A stretch of DNA of 64,000 nucleotides from contig NZ_CP096255.1 in assembly GCF_011516635.5 (NCBI RefSeq), forward strand, positions 3,532,501 through 3,596,500. Reading direction: 5' to 3'. The translations under genes and the position numbers were made by a program. Source of the stretch: Bradyrhizobium barranii subsp. apii (GTDB lineage Bacteria > Pseudomonadota > Alphaproteobacteria > Rhizobiales > Xanthobacteraceae). The notes beneath the pieces were generated by a model. That model did no database searches. It saw nothing but the letters and a program-made list of their open reading frames with translations, and had not been told where the DNA came from. Numbering within the stretch: position 1 is the stretch's first letter; each line of letters starts with the position of its first letter. Below are positions 25,826-34,681 of this stretch, in pieces.

Positions 25826-27739
25826 ATGACGCGTCTTTCGCATCTCACCTTGCGCAATTTCCTGATCGCGCTCCACGACCTGCTGGCAACCACGGCGGCG
25901 CTGTTCGCAGCCTTCTACGTGCGTTTCGAGGGCGGCGACGGCTTCTTCGATCGGCTGCCGCTGCTGTTCCGGATCCTGCCCTACTTCCTCGCCTTCAGCG
26001 TGGTCGTGTTCTTCCTCTTCAATCTGACCACGACGAAATGGCGCTTCATCTCGCTGCCTGACGCGCTGAACATCATCCGCGTCGCGACCGTGCTGACGGT
26101 TGCCCTCCTGGCGCTCGACTACATCTTCGTCGCCCCCAACGTCCGCGGCGCCTTCTTCCTCGGCAAGGTGACGATCGTCCTCTACTGGTTCCTCGAAATC
26201 GCCTCCCTCAGCGCGCTGCGCATGGCCTATCGCTATTTCCGCTATACGCGGGTGCGGCGGCATGCGAGGGGCGAGGATGCCGCGCCGACGCTGCTGATCG
26301 GCCGCGCCGCGGATGCCGAGGTGCTGCTGCGCGGCATCGAGAGCGGGGCGATCAAGCACATCTGGCCGGTGGGCGTGCTGTCGCCGTCGAGATCCGATCG
26401 CGGCCAGTTCATCCGCAACGTGCCGGTGCTGGGCGACATCGACGACATCGAGGACGTCATCGGCGACTTCGCCAAACGCGACAAGCCGATCGCACGCCTG
26501 GTGATGACGCCGTCCGCGTTCGAGCCGGACGCCCATCCGGAATCGATCCTGATGCGGGCGCGCAAGCTGGGCGTGATCGTCAACCGCATGCCCTCGCTGG
26601 AGAGCGGCGACGCGCCGCGCCTCACGGCCGTCGCGGTCGAGGATCTCCTGCTGCGGCCGAGCGAAAAGATCGACTATGCGCGGCTCGAAGCGCTGATCAA
26701 GGGCAAGGCTGTCATCGTCACCGGCGGCGGCGGATCGATCGGGTCCGAGATCTGCGAGCGTGTCGTTGCCTTCGGCGCCGCACGTTTGCTGATCGTGGAA
26801 AATTCCGAGCCGGCGCTCTACGCGGTCACGGAGACGCTGGCTGCGCAGGGCGCTGCGGCCGCGATCGAGGGGCGGATCGCCGACATCCGCGACCGGGAGC
26901 GCATCATCCGCCTGATGGCGGAGTTCAAGCCGGACATCGTGTTCCATGCCGCCGCGCTCAAGCACGTGCCGATCCTGGAGCGCGACTGGAGCGAGGGCGT
27001 CAAGACCAATATCTTCGGCTCGATCAACGTTGCCGATGCGGCGCACGGCGCCGGCGCCGAAGCCATGGTGATGATCTCGACCGACAAGGCGATCGAGCCG
27101 GTGTCGATGCTCGGCCTCACCAAGCGCTTCGCCGAGATGTACTGCCAGGCGCTCGACCACGATCTTGCCGCAGCTAGCGGCAGTGCCAGGCCGCCGATGC
27201 GGTTGATCTCGGTCCGGCTCGGCAACGTGCTGGCATCGAACGGCTCGGTGGTGCCGAAGTTCAAGGCCCAGATCGAGGCCGGCGGCCCCGTGACGGTGAC
27301 GCATCCCGACATGGTCCGCTACTTCATGACCATCCGCGAGGCCTGCGATCTCGTCATCACGGCGGCAACGCATGCGCTCGGAACGCAGCGTCCCGACGTC
27401 TCGGTCTACGTGCTCAACATGGGCCAGCCGGTGAAGATCGTCGATCTCGCCGAGCGCATGATCCGCCTCTCGGGCCTCCAGCCCGGCTACGACATCGAGA
27501 TCGTGTTCACCGGCATGCGGCCGGGCGAGCGCCTGCACGAAATCCTGTTCGCCTCCGAGGAGCCGACCCGTGAGATCGGTGTCGCCGGCATCATGGCCGC
27601 GCAGCCGAACGAGCCGCCGATGCAGACGCTGCGCAAATGGATCGCGGCGCTGGAGCAGGCGATCGCGCGGGACGATCGGGCCACGATCAAGACCATCCTG
27701 AAGGATGCGGTTCCTGAATTCGGGTCGACCGCGGCCTGA
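25826..27739 (+). CDS. membrane-bound UDP-GlcNAc 4,6-dehydratase-like epimerase (WbpM/WreV type)
   Basis: A 637-residue protein with four N-terminal membrane helices and two Rossmann regions, the layout of WbpM/FlaA1/CapD proteins. The second carries TGGGGSIGSEICERV near 295-310, VFHAAALKHVPILE near 375, SMLGLTKRFAE, and RYFMTIREACDLV. It would make UDP-4-keto-6-deoxy-HexNAc for QuiNAc- or FucNAc-type sugars. SDR catalysis in this group uses SMLG-x-TK in place of YxxxK, as in large WbpM-type enzymes. Start 25826 (MTRLSHLTLRN) is preferred over 25772; both have weak ribosome-binding sites. It ends 2 bases before the next gene. Confidence 0.88.
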   Translation: MTRLSHLTLRNFLIALHDLLATTAALFAAFYVRFEGGDGFFDRLPLLFRILPYFLAFSVVVFFLFNLTTTKWRFISLPDALNIIRVATVLTVALLALDYIFVAPNVRGAFFLGKVTIVLYWFLEIASLSALRMAYRYFRYTRVRRHARGEDAAPTLLIGRAADAEVLLRGIESGAIKHIWPVGVLSPSRSDRGQFIRNVPVLGDIDDIEDVIGDFAKRDKPIARLVMTPSAFEPDAHPESILMRARKLGVIVNRMPSLESGDAPRLTAVAVEDLLLRPSEKIDYARLEALIKGKAVIVTGGGGSIGSEICERVVAFGAARLLIVENSEPALYAVTETLAAQGAAAAIEGRIADIRDRERIIRLMAEFKPDIVFHAAALKHVPILERDWSEGVKTNIFGSINVADAAHGAGAEAMVMISTDKAIEPVSMLGLTKRFAEMYCQALDHDLAAASGSARPPMRLISVRLGNVLASNGSVVPKFKAQIEAGGPVTVTHPDMVRYFMTIREACDLVITAATHALGTQRPDVSVYVLNMGQPVKIVDLAERMIRLSGLQPGYDIEIVFTGMRPGERLHEILFASEEPTREIGVAGIMAAQPNEPPMQTLRKWIAALEQAIARDDRATIKTILKDAVPEFGSTAA

Positions 27740-27741
27740 CC

Positions 27742-28962
27742 ATGCAGTCTCAAGGCAAGATCGTCGTCGCGAGCCAGCACTATCCGCCTGATCCGAGCAC
27801 GACCGCCGCGATCATGGCAGAGATCGCATGCCGCGTCGCCGTCAACCACGAGGTCATCGTGCTGTCGGGCTCGCCCGGCGAATTGCCGGCCTCGCAAACC
27901 GGCCCGGGCAAGCCGCGCGTGATCGCCATCAAGAACCGGATGGCGGGAAAGGCCGCGCTGGTGCGACGTGGCGCCTCCGAGCTGCTGTTCGCGGCGCGCA
28001 CCTTCTTCGCGTTGATCCGGGAGCTTAGGGCTGGTGACGTCGTGGTCACCGTGACCGCGCCGTTCATGCTGCCTTACGCGGTCGCGGCCGCGGCAAGATG
28101 CAAGGGCGCGCGCTCGGCGCTGATCATGCACGACCTCTTCCCCGATGTTCTCGTGATGGCGGAAATCCTGAAGCCCGGCTCGTTCGTGACGCGAACGATG
28201 CGCGCGGCCAACAGCCTGATGTTCCGCGCGCTCAATGCCGTCATCACCATCGGCCGCGATGCGGAGCGGCCGCTCTTGAGCTATTCCGGCATGACGCGGA
28301 ACAAGATCCGCTTCATCCCGAACTGGGCGACGCTCGTACCGGCGGCACGTCCCCTGGCGCCGGACAATCCGTTCCGCAAGGCGCTTTCCGCGCGATTCAT
28401 TGTCGGCCTGTCGGGCAATCTTGGCTTCACCCATGATCCGGAGATCGTGTTCGAGGCGGCACGCCTTTTGAAGGACGAACCGGACATCCACTTCCTGCTG
28501 TCCGGCTGGGGCATCGGCTTCAAGCGGCTGAAGCAGTTGCAGGCCGAGGCGAACTTGCCCAATGTGTCGTTCGTGGCGCGGGTGGCGGATGCCGAGCTCG
28601 AGGCGTTCCTGGCGGCTGCCAATCTCTGGATCATTCCGTACCGGAAGAACGTGGCGGGGGTGTCGGTGCCGAGCCGGTTCTACAATCTGCTGGCGGTCGG
28701 CCGTCCGGTGGCGCTGGTCTCCGAGCCGGAGGCCGAGGCCGCGTTGACGGTGGCGGAGAACGGGCTCGGCTGGGTCGTGACGCCGGGCCGCGCCGATCAG
28801 CTCGCCGACGCAATCCGCGCGGCATCACGTTGCGACGCCGCCGCCATGGCCGAACGCGCGGTGAAGGCGGCAGCGAGATTCGACCAGACGACCGCGATGA
28901 ACGCCTATGCCGGGTTGATCGACGAATTGTTGCGCAACCCCGATCTGACGGAGCAACGATGA
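27742..28962 (+). CDS. glycosyltransferase family 4, WcaI-like
   Basis: A 406-residue GT-B enzyme that likely adds a sugar to a polyprenyl-linked glycan at the inner membrane. N-terminal KIVVASQHYPPDPSTTAAIM matches the WcaI-like subgroup. The C-terminal nucleotide-sugar domain has GLSGNLGFTHDPEIVFEAAR near 220 and VAGVSVPSRFYNLLAVGRPV near 305. The donor and acceptor are unknown. It lies 2 bases after the dehydratase gene, and its stop overlaps the next start (ATGA), so it is in the same operon and probably acts early in O-antigen synthesis. Confidence 0.85.
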   Translation: MQSQGKIVVASQHYPPDPSTTAAIMAEIACRVAVNHEVIVLSGSPGELPASQTGPGKPRVIAIKNRMAGKAALVRRGASELLFAARTFFALIRELRAGDVVVTVTAPFMLPYAVAAAARCKGARSALIMHDLFPDVLVMAEILKPGSFVTRTMRAANSLMFRALNAVITIGRDAERPLLSYSGMTRNKIRFIPNWATLVPAARPLAPDNPFRKALSARFIVGLSGNLGFTHDPEIVFEAARLLKDEPDIHFLLSGWGIGFKRLKQLQAEANLPNVSFVARVADAELEAFLAAANLWIIPYRKNVAGVSVPSRFYNLLAVGRPVALVSEPEAEAALTVAENGLGWVVTPGRADQLADAIRAASRCDAAAMAERAVKAAARFDQTTAMNAYAGLIDELLRNPDLTEQR

Positions 28963-29906
28963 GCGAGCGGAAACCGGTCGTGCTGGTGACAGGGGCGAGC
29001 GGCTTCGTCGGCCGCCACGTCGCGCCTGAGCTCGCGCGCGAGGGATGGTCGGTCCGCCGCGCGGCGCGCAGGCCGGAGGGAATCGAGGACGAGGTCGCGA
29101 TCGGATCGATCGGGCCCGATACCGATTGGGAGGCGGCGCTCGAAGGCGTCGACGCCGTGGTCCATCTCGCCGCGCGCGTGCATCACAAGCACGAGGAGCA
29201 CGCGGTCCAGCTCTACCGCAACGTCAACATCGCCGGCACGCTGCACCTGGCGCGCTCCGCGGCAACGGCGGGCGTTCGCCAGTTCATCTTCGTCAGCACC
29301 GTTCTCGTGCATGGCCGCAGCAATGATGGCCGCGCGCCGTTCAGCGAAGAGGACATCCTCACGCCGCGCGGCCTCTACGGCATGTCCAAGGCCGCCGCCG
29401 AGGCGGGCTTGAGGACGCTGGCGCGCGACAGCGACATGAATATCTCGGTGATTAGGCCGCCGCTGGTCTATGGCGCTGGCGCTAAGGGCAATTTCGCGCT
29501 GCTGACGCGCGCCGTGAATCTGGGACTGCCGCTGCCCTTTGGCGCAATTCGCAATCAGCGTGCGTTCCTGGCCGTGCAAAATCTGTCGTCGTTCATCCTG
29601 CGCCGGCTGGCTCACCCCGATCCCACGAGCAATTTCGAGATCTTCCTGGTCGCGGACACGGAACAGGTCTCGACGCCCGAATTCATCGAGCGGCTGGCGA
29701 AGGCTGCCGGCAAGACCTCGCGGCTGTTCGGCATGCCGCCGGACCTGCTCTCAACGCTGCTCAGCGTGATGGGCCGGCAAGATACTCATGACAGCCTGAT
29801 CGGCTCGCTCGAGCTCAACCTCGCCAAGGCGATCGCGACCGGCTGGCAGCCGCAGGTCTCCCTCGACGAGGGCCTGCGGCTCGCGCTGTCGGCTCAGGAC
29901 GCCTGA
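28959..29906 (+). CDS. NAD-dependent epimerase/reductase, probable UDP-HexNAc 4-reductase (WreQ/WbpV-like)
   Basis: A 315-residue extended SDR: TGASGFVGRHVAPEL near 10-24 binds the cofactor, HLAARVHHKHEE near 70, IFVSTVLVHGRSN supplies the catalytic Ser/Thr, and LYGMSKAAAE holds the YxxxK pair. Proteins of this subgroup reduce or epimerise 4-keto-6-deoxy-UDP-HexNAc. Position after a 4,6-dehydratase and next to a polyprenyl-phosphate sugar-phosphate transferase suggests the UDP-QuiNAc (or FucNAc) 4-reductase. The start overlaps the previous stop, and its last 13 bases overlap the end of the convergent transferase gene. Confidence 0.8.
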   Translation: MSERKPVVLVTGASGFVGRHVAPELAREGWSVRRAARRPEGIEDEVAIGSIGPDTDWEAALEGVDAVVHLAARVHHKHEEHAVQLYRNVNIAGTLHLARSAATAGVRQFIFVSTVLVHGRSNDGRAPFSEEDILTPRGLYGMSKAAAEAGLRTLARDSDMNISVIRPPLVYGAGAKGNFALLTRAVNLGLPLPFGAIRNQRAFLAVQNLSSFILRRLAHPDPTSNFEIFLVADTEQVSTPEFIERLAKAAGKTSRLFGMPPDLLSTLLSVMGRQDTHDSLIGSLELNLAKAIATGWQPQVSLDEGLRLALSAQDA

Positions 29907-30913
29907 GGTCGGGAGAAGCGGTGCAGGACGAATCCGATTGCGATCGCGCCCGCGACAAGCGCGAGCCATGTGACCGAGGTCGAGCTTGCGCGAACCGTGA
30001 TGATGGCAAGCACAGCCAGCAATAGATTGAGCGCGAACACATCGCCGATCACGCCGCGGACCGTGAAGCCGTTGTCGGTAGCGCGCTGGTAGAAGTGCGA
30101 GCGGTGCGCCGACCAGAATTGTTCGCGGCGCGCGATGCGCCGAAACAGCGTGATGGTGGAATCGACGAGGTAATAGGCCGGCAGCAGCAGTGCCGCAGCC
30201 GGCTGCCCATGCCAGGCGAGCTCCAGCAGGCACCAGCCGAGCAAAAGGCCGATCGGCAGGCTGCCAACATCGCCCAAAAACACTTTTGCGACCGGACGGT
30301 TGAACGGCGCAAAGCCGAGCATGGCGCCGCACATTGCCGTGGCGATCAGCGCCGCCGGCCACGAGAGATCACCGAGCAGTCCCAGCAGCAGCAGCGCCGC
30401 GGTGACGGGCACGACTTCCGCGACCGTCATCAGGTCCAGCCCGTCCATGAAGTTGACGAGGTTCACGAACCAGACGCCGGCGAGCAGGATGAGGCCACGC
30501 TCGAGCGGAAGGGGCAGTGCCGGCACGATGCGCGCAGTCTCGGACGCGGTGAACACGACCGCGCCGACGCAGGCTGCTTGCAGCGCCAGCCGCGCCAACA
30601 CCGGCAGCGACACGATGTCGTCGGCGAATCCGACCAGGGCGATCACGATCGTTGCAATGACTAGCGCCGGCGGGATCGCAACGTTCGCCCAGGCGGCCCA
30701 GGCCGATGCGACCAGCAGCGTGGCGGTGATCACCGCGATGCCGGCGCCCTGCGGGGTCGGAATGCGATGCGAGGAACGGGCATTCGGTCGCGCCAGGGCA
30801 TAGCGCTGGAGCAGGGGACGGCTGGTCCAGGTGATGATCGCCGACATCAGCGCGGCGACCGCGACGGCAAGCAGCGACGACATGACGGCAACAGCGTCGA
30901 CGGTTGGGCTCAC
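29894..30913 (-). CDS. MraY/WecA family polyprenyl-phosphate HexNAc-1-phosphate transferase (WreU/WbpL-like)
   Basis: A 339-residue protein with about 10-11 membrane helices that would start a glycan by moving a HexNAc-1-phosphate to undecaprenyl phosphate. Family motifs are SSHRIPTPQGAG near 47, VGFADD (DDxxD-like Mg site) near 93, NLVNFMDGLD near 150, FLGDVGS near 212, and the His-rich cytoplasmic loop SAHRSHFYQRATDNG near 268. The WbpL/WreU branch uses UDP-FucNAc or UDP-QuiNAc, which fits the neighbouring dehydratase and reductase. It is translationally coupled (ATGA overlap) to the upstream flippase-like gene and convergent with the reductase. Confidence 0.87.
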   Translation of the reverse strand: MSPTVDAVAVMSSLLAVAVAALMSAIITWTSRPLLQRYALARPNARSSHRIPTPQGAGIAVITATLLVASAWAAWANVAIPPALVIATIVIALVGFADDIVSLPVLARLALQAACVGAVVFTASETARIVPALPLPLERGLILLAGVWFVNLVNFMDGLDLMTVAEVVPVTAALLLLGLLGDLSWPAALIATAMCGAMLGFAPFNRPVAKVFLGDVGSLPIGLLLGWCLLELAWHGQPAAALLLPAYYLVDSTITLFRRIARREQFWSAHRSHFYQRATDNGFTVRGVIGDVFALNLLLAVLAIITVRASSTSVTWLALVAGAIAIGFVLHRFSRPQAS

Positions 30914-31908
30914 TGCGGCACCCCGAGCGGCGCCGACCCTTTCGCGGCCTTCTCCGCGCTGAGGATCCAGACCAGGCCGCCGATCGCGCCGACGATGAAG
31001 AGCACGGCGCCGAATAGCAGCGAGACGTTAACGCCTTCATTGGCGGAAAGCCCGGCGAAACCGAAGGCCAGGCCCATCGTCGCCTCGCGCACGCCCCAGC
31101 CGGCGATCGAGATCGGCATCAGGGTGATCAGCATGATCGGCGGAATGAGGAGGAATGTTTGGCCGAAGCTGACGGGGGCGGCAATCGACTTCACCACGCA
31201 CCACGCAATGACGACGGCGAGCACGTGAACGAGAAGCGACAGAATTGCGACGATCGGTCCGCGCTTGGCGTTGAAGATCACGCGGTTAGCAATCACGGCG
31301 CAGGCGTGGATGTGATGGGTGGCCCACCAGGTCTTCAGCCACGACCATTTCAGCGCGCCGAAGATCAGGAAACCGACGCCGCCCGCGAGCGCGGCGAAAT
31401 CGACGAGCAGCAGCGCCGAGCGTCCGTGCGGATCGGTGATGAGCTCGTAGCTCCAGGGCAGGCTCGCGACGACGACGATCGCCAGCGCGACAAGGCCGAT
31501 CGCGCGGTCGACGAAGATCGAGTAGGTGGCCGCACGCCATCCGGCGCCGGCGCGCGCAACCAACCATAGCCGGACCGCATCGCCACCGATCGCGGAGGGC
31601 AGCGTCTGGTTGAAGAACGCACCGATCACGTTGTAGCGCATCGCGCGGCCGAGCTCGAGCGGCGCGCCGCATTCGGCGCTGACCTCGCGCCAGCGGACCA
31701 CGCCGACGAAGATTTGCAGGAACGTGACCGCGATCGCCATGGCGATCCAGAGCAGGCTGGTCGCGGTCAGGCGTGAAAACAGTTCGGACAGATCGACCTT
31801 GCGCAGCGCCAGGTAGAGCAGCGCTCCGGAAATCAGGATTTTGGCCGTCGACAGCAGGATTCGGCGCATCTCGCCCGCATGAACAGGGTTTGCGAAGATT
31901 TGAGGCAA
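30910..31908 (-). CDS. UPF0104 / LPG synthase-like transmembrane protein
   Basis: A 332-residue membrane protein with about eight helices of the lysylphosphatidylglycerol synthase transmembrane (AglD/MprF flippase-like) family. It has the family's early ISGALLYLALRKVDLSELF, the FFNQTLPSAIGGDAVRLWL motif near 97, and GWGVREATMGLAFGF near 265. Such proteins act in lipid or glycan translocation or as accessory proteins of surface polysaccharide pathways. Its stop overlaps the start of the sugar-phosphate transferase, so the two are co-expressed. The start may instead be the internal MRRILLS (residue 14). Confidence 0.82.
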   Translation of the reverse strand: MPQIFANPVHAGEMRRILLSTAKILISGALLYLALRKVDLSELFSRLTATSLLWIAMAIAVTFLQIFVGVVRWREVSAECGAPLELGRAMRYNVIGAFFNQTLPSAIGGDAVRLWLVARAGAGWRAATYSIFVDRAIGLVALAIVVVASLPWSYELITDPHGRSALLLVDFAALAGGVGFLIFGALKWSWLKTWWATHHIHACAVIANRVIFNAKRGPIVAILSLLVHVLAVVIAWCVVKSIAAPVSFGQTFLLIPPIMLITLMPISIAGWGVREATMGLAFGFAGLSANEGVNVSLLFGAVLFIVGAIGGLVWILSAEKAAKGSAPLGVPQ

Positions 31909-32090
31909 CCCGACGCGAGGCGTCGAATTCGACCGCTTTGGTATGGTCTTGGCGCCGATCTTGCAATAGCGCTTATCTGGAGCGGTGACGAATAGCGGCG
32001 AGGCTATTGCGACGGCCTCGATACCGCGGCTAAAGAGGCGCCGCGGGGCCGGCTTGGGGATCGCGTGGCAACAGATCGCTTGGGAACAGG

Positions 32091-33080
32091 ATGACGGATC
32101 AGGCGATTTTGGTCACGGGAGCCGCCGGGTTCATCGGCTTTCACGTCGCCCGGCAGCTTCTGGCCGAGGGCCGGCCCGTGGTCGGGCTCGACAATCTCAA
32201 CAGCTATTACGATCCGGCGCTGAAACAGGCGCGCCTGGCGCTGCTTCGGAACGAATCCCGCTTCGCCTTCGTCGAGGCCGATCTCGCCGACCGCGACACC
32301 ATCGCGGCGCTGTTTGCGCGACATCGATTTGACAAAGTCGTGCATCTCGCGGCGCAGGCGGGCGTGCGCTACTCGATCGACCATCCGCACACTTACGCCG
32401 ATTCCAATCTCCAGGGCTTTCTCAACGTGCTGGAGGGCTGCCGCAACAACTCTTGTCGTCATCTCGTCTACGCCTCGTCATCCTCCGTTTATGGCGCCAA
32501 CACTAAACTGCCATTTGCCGTGCAGGACCGGACCGACCATCCCGTGAGCTTCTATGCCGCGACCAAGAAGGCGAACGAATTGATGGCGCAGTCCTACAGC
32601 CATCTCTACCGGCTGCCGGTCACGGGCCTGCGCTTCTTCACCATCTACGGCCCGTGGGGCCGGCCCGACATGGCCCTGTTTCTGTTCGTGAACGCCATCA
32701 TGGCGGAGCGTCCGATCCGGCTCTTTAACCATGGCAAAATGCGTCGCGACTTCACCTATATTGACGACGTCGCCCGTGTAGTATCCAAGCTCATCGACCG
32801 GGTGCCCGCGGATGACCCGGCTGCCGCAAATGCGCCGTCTAAGGTCTACAATGTCGGCAACCACCATCCGGAAGAGCTGATGCATGTCGTCGGGCTTCTG
32901 GAGCAGGCGCTGGGTCGGACGGCAATCAAAGAATTGCTGCCGATGCAGCCGGGAGACGTCTTGGAAACGTTCGCGGATGTCGAGGATCTGACGCGCGACA
33001 CCGGCTTTGCACCGTCAACGCCGATCGCGCTCGGGGTCCGTAATTTTGTCACCTGGTATCGGGACTACTTCAAGGTTTGA
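32091..33080 (+). CDS. UDP-glucuronate 4-epimerase-like protein
   Basis: A 329-residue extended SDR that probably makes UDP-galacturonate from UDP-glucuronate. The dinucleotide motif TGAAGFIGFHVA is at 9-20; DNLNSYYDPALKQARL near 38 and HLAAQAGVRYSIDHPHTYAD near 85 are typical of the LspL/Cap1J group. YASSSSVYGAN and FYAATKKANE carry the catalytic residues, and FFTIYGPWGRPDMALF is the group signature. Galacturonate is a common constituent of rhizobial core and surface glycans. It is followed after one base by manC. Confidence 0.88.
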   Translation: MTDQAILVTGAAGFIGFHVARQLLAEGRPVVGLDNLNSYYDPALKQARLALLRNESRFAFVEADLADRDTIAALFARHRFDKVVHLAAQAGVRYSIDHPHTYADSNLQGFLNVLEGCRNNSCRHLVYASSSSVYGANTKLPFAVQDRTDHPVSFYAATKKANELMAQSYSHLYRLPVTGLRFFTIYGPWGRPDMALFLFVNAIMAERPIRLFNHGKMRRDFTYIDDVARVVSKLIDRVPADDPAAANAPSKVYNVGNHHPEELMHVVGLLEQALGRTAIKELLPMQPGDVLETFADVEDLTRDTGFAPSTPIALGVRNFVTWYRDYFKV

Positions 33081-33081
33081 A

Positions 33082-34500
33082 ATGACGATGGACAAACGCA
33101 TTATCCCCCTGATCATGTGCGGCGGCGCCGGCACGCGGCTGTGGCCGGCTTCGCGCGAGGTGCGCCCAAAACAGTTCCTGCCGCTGTTCGGCACGCGCTC
33201 GACCTTCCAGGACACGCTGCTGCGCGTGTCGGATGCCTCGCTGTTCGATCGTCCGATCGTCATCACCAATGCGTCCTATCGCTTCATGGTGCTGGAGCAG
33301 CTCGCCGAGATCGGCATCGAGGCCGACGTGATCCTCGAGCCGATGCGGCGCGATTCCGGCCCCGCGATCGCCGCGGGTGCGGTGTTCGCGCAGAACCGCG
33401 CCAGTGACGCGATCGTGCTCGCGCTCGCCGCCGACCACGTAGTGCAGGACAATGCGGCCTTTGTCGCGGCCTGCCGTGAAGGCCTCACCGCCGCGAGCGC
33501 CGGGCGCATCGTCACCTTCGGCGTCAAGCCGGAGCGGCCGGCGACTGAATACGGCTATATCAGCCCGGGCGAGGTGATCTCCGGCGAGGTGCACGCCGTC
33601 GCGCGTTTCGTCGAAAAGCCTGATGCCGTGAAGGCGGCCGACTACGTCAGTTCGGGCTATCTCTGGAACAGCGGCAACTTCATGTTTCCGGCCACTGTCC
33701 TGCTCGACGAATACCGCAGGGTCGACGCGGCGAGCGTGGAGGCGATCTCCAATGCGGTGAGCAATGCGGGCCGCGATCTCGGCTTCGTGACGCTGGAGCC
33801 CGAGGCGTTCGGCGCGGCGAAGGCGATCTCGATCGACTATGCGGTGATGGAGAAGACCTCGCGCGCAGCGGTCGTGCCGGTGTCCTGCGGCTGGTCCGAC
33901 GTCGGCTCCTGGCACGCCGTGTGGGAATTGTCGGAGAAGGACGCGCAAGGCAATGCTTCGCATGGCAGTGCGGTGTTCGAAGACTCCCGCAACTGCAACG
34001 TCACCACTGATGCAGCGCTGGTCGCGCTCGAAGGCGTCGACGATCTCGTCGTGGTCGCCACCGCGGATGCGGTGCTGGTCTCGCGCCAGAAGGATGCCAA
34101 CGGCCTGAAGCGCCTCGTGACGAAGCTGAAGGCGGTCGCACCGAAGGTCACCGAGGAGCATCTCAAGGTGCACCGGCCCTGGGGCAGCTACCAGTCCGTC
34201 GACAACGGCGAGCGCCATCAGGTCAAGCGCATTGTCGTCAAGCCGGGCGGGCGGCTGTCGCTGCAGAAGCACCATCATCGCGCCGAGCACTGGATCGTTG
34301 TCCGCGGCGCCGCCCGGGTGACCGTCAACGAGACCGTCAAGACCGTGCACGAGAACGAGTCCATCTACATCCCGATGGGCGCGGTGCACCGGATGGAGAA
34401 CCCCGGCAAGATCATGCTGGAACTCATCGAGGTCCAGACCGGAAGCTATCTCGGGGAAGACGACATCATCCGGATTGAAGACGACTATCAAAGGTCGTAA
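33082..34500 (+). CDS. manC: mannose-1-phosphate guanylyltransferase / mannose-6-phosphate isomerase
   Basis: A bifunctional 472-residue enzyme of GDP-mannose synthesis. N-terminal nucleotidyltransferase: CGGAGTRLWPASREVRPKQF near 13-32 (GTP/pyrophosphorylase signature), later FVEKPD near 179 and WNSGNFMF. The C-terminal cupin isomerase domain starts near 360 with RPWGSYQSVDNGERHQVKRI and has KPGGRLSLQKHHHRAEHWIV with metal-binding histidines. GDP-mannose would feed the LpcC-like mannosyltransferase and O-antigen. Start 33082 lies one base after the epimerase stop; MDKRIIPL at 33088 is an alternative. Confidence 0.95.
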   Translation: MTMDKRIIPLIMCGGAGTRLWPASREVRPKQFLPLFGTRSTFQDTLLRVSDASLFDRPIVITNASYRFMVLEQLAEIGIEADVILEPMRRDSGPAIAAGAVFAQNRASDAIVLALAADHVVQDNAAFVAACREGLTAASAGRIVTFGVKPERPATEYGYISPGEVISGEVHAVARFVEKPDAVKAADYVSSGYLWNSGNFMFPATVLLDEYRRVDAASVEAISNAVSNAGRDLGFVTLEPEAFGAAKAISIDYAVMEKTSRAAVVPVSCGWSDVGSWHAVWELSEKDAQGNASHGSAVFEDSRNCNVTTDAALVALEGVDDLVVVATADAVLVSRQKDANGLKRLVTKLKAVAPKVTEEHLKVHRPWGSYQSVDNGERHQVKRIVVKPGGRLSLQKHHHRAEHWIVVRGAARVTVNETVKTVHENESIYIPMGAVHRMENPGKIMLELIEVQTGSYLGEDDIIRIEDDYQRS

Positions 34501-34615
34501 CCAGCAAGCTCCGAATCACGCGACCCGGGCCGGAAGGCGCAAGCTTTTGGCGCTAAGGCCCGGGGAACGTGTAACTTTTTGAATCAAATCGTGTCCGGTC
34601 AATTCGGCTGACATT

Positions 34616-34631
34616 CGCCACAAATGTGGCG
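34616..34631. promoter_or_regulatory. 16-bp palindrome upstream of gnnA
   Basis: CGCCACA-AA-TGTGGCG is a perfect dyad 51 bases before the gnnA start, in a 181-base gap after manC. It could be an operator near the promoter of the gnnAB unit. No matching regulator is encoded nearby. Confidence 0.35.
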
Positions 34632-34681
34632 CCCGTGCTAGAAGCGGCCCGGGGATTTGCGTTGAATCGGGGTTTACTCAG

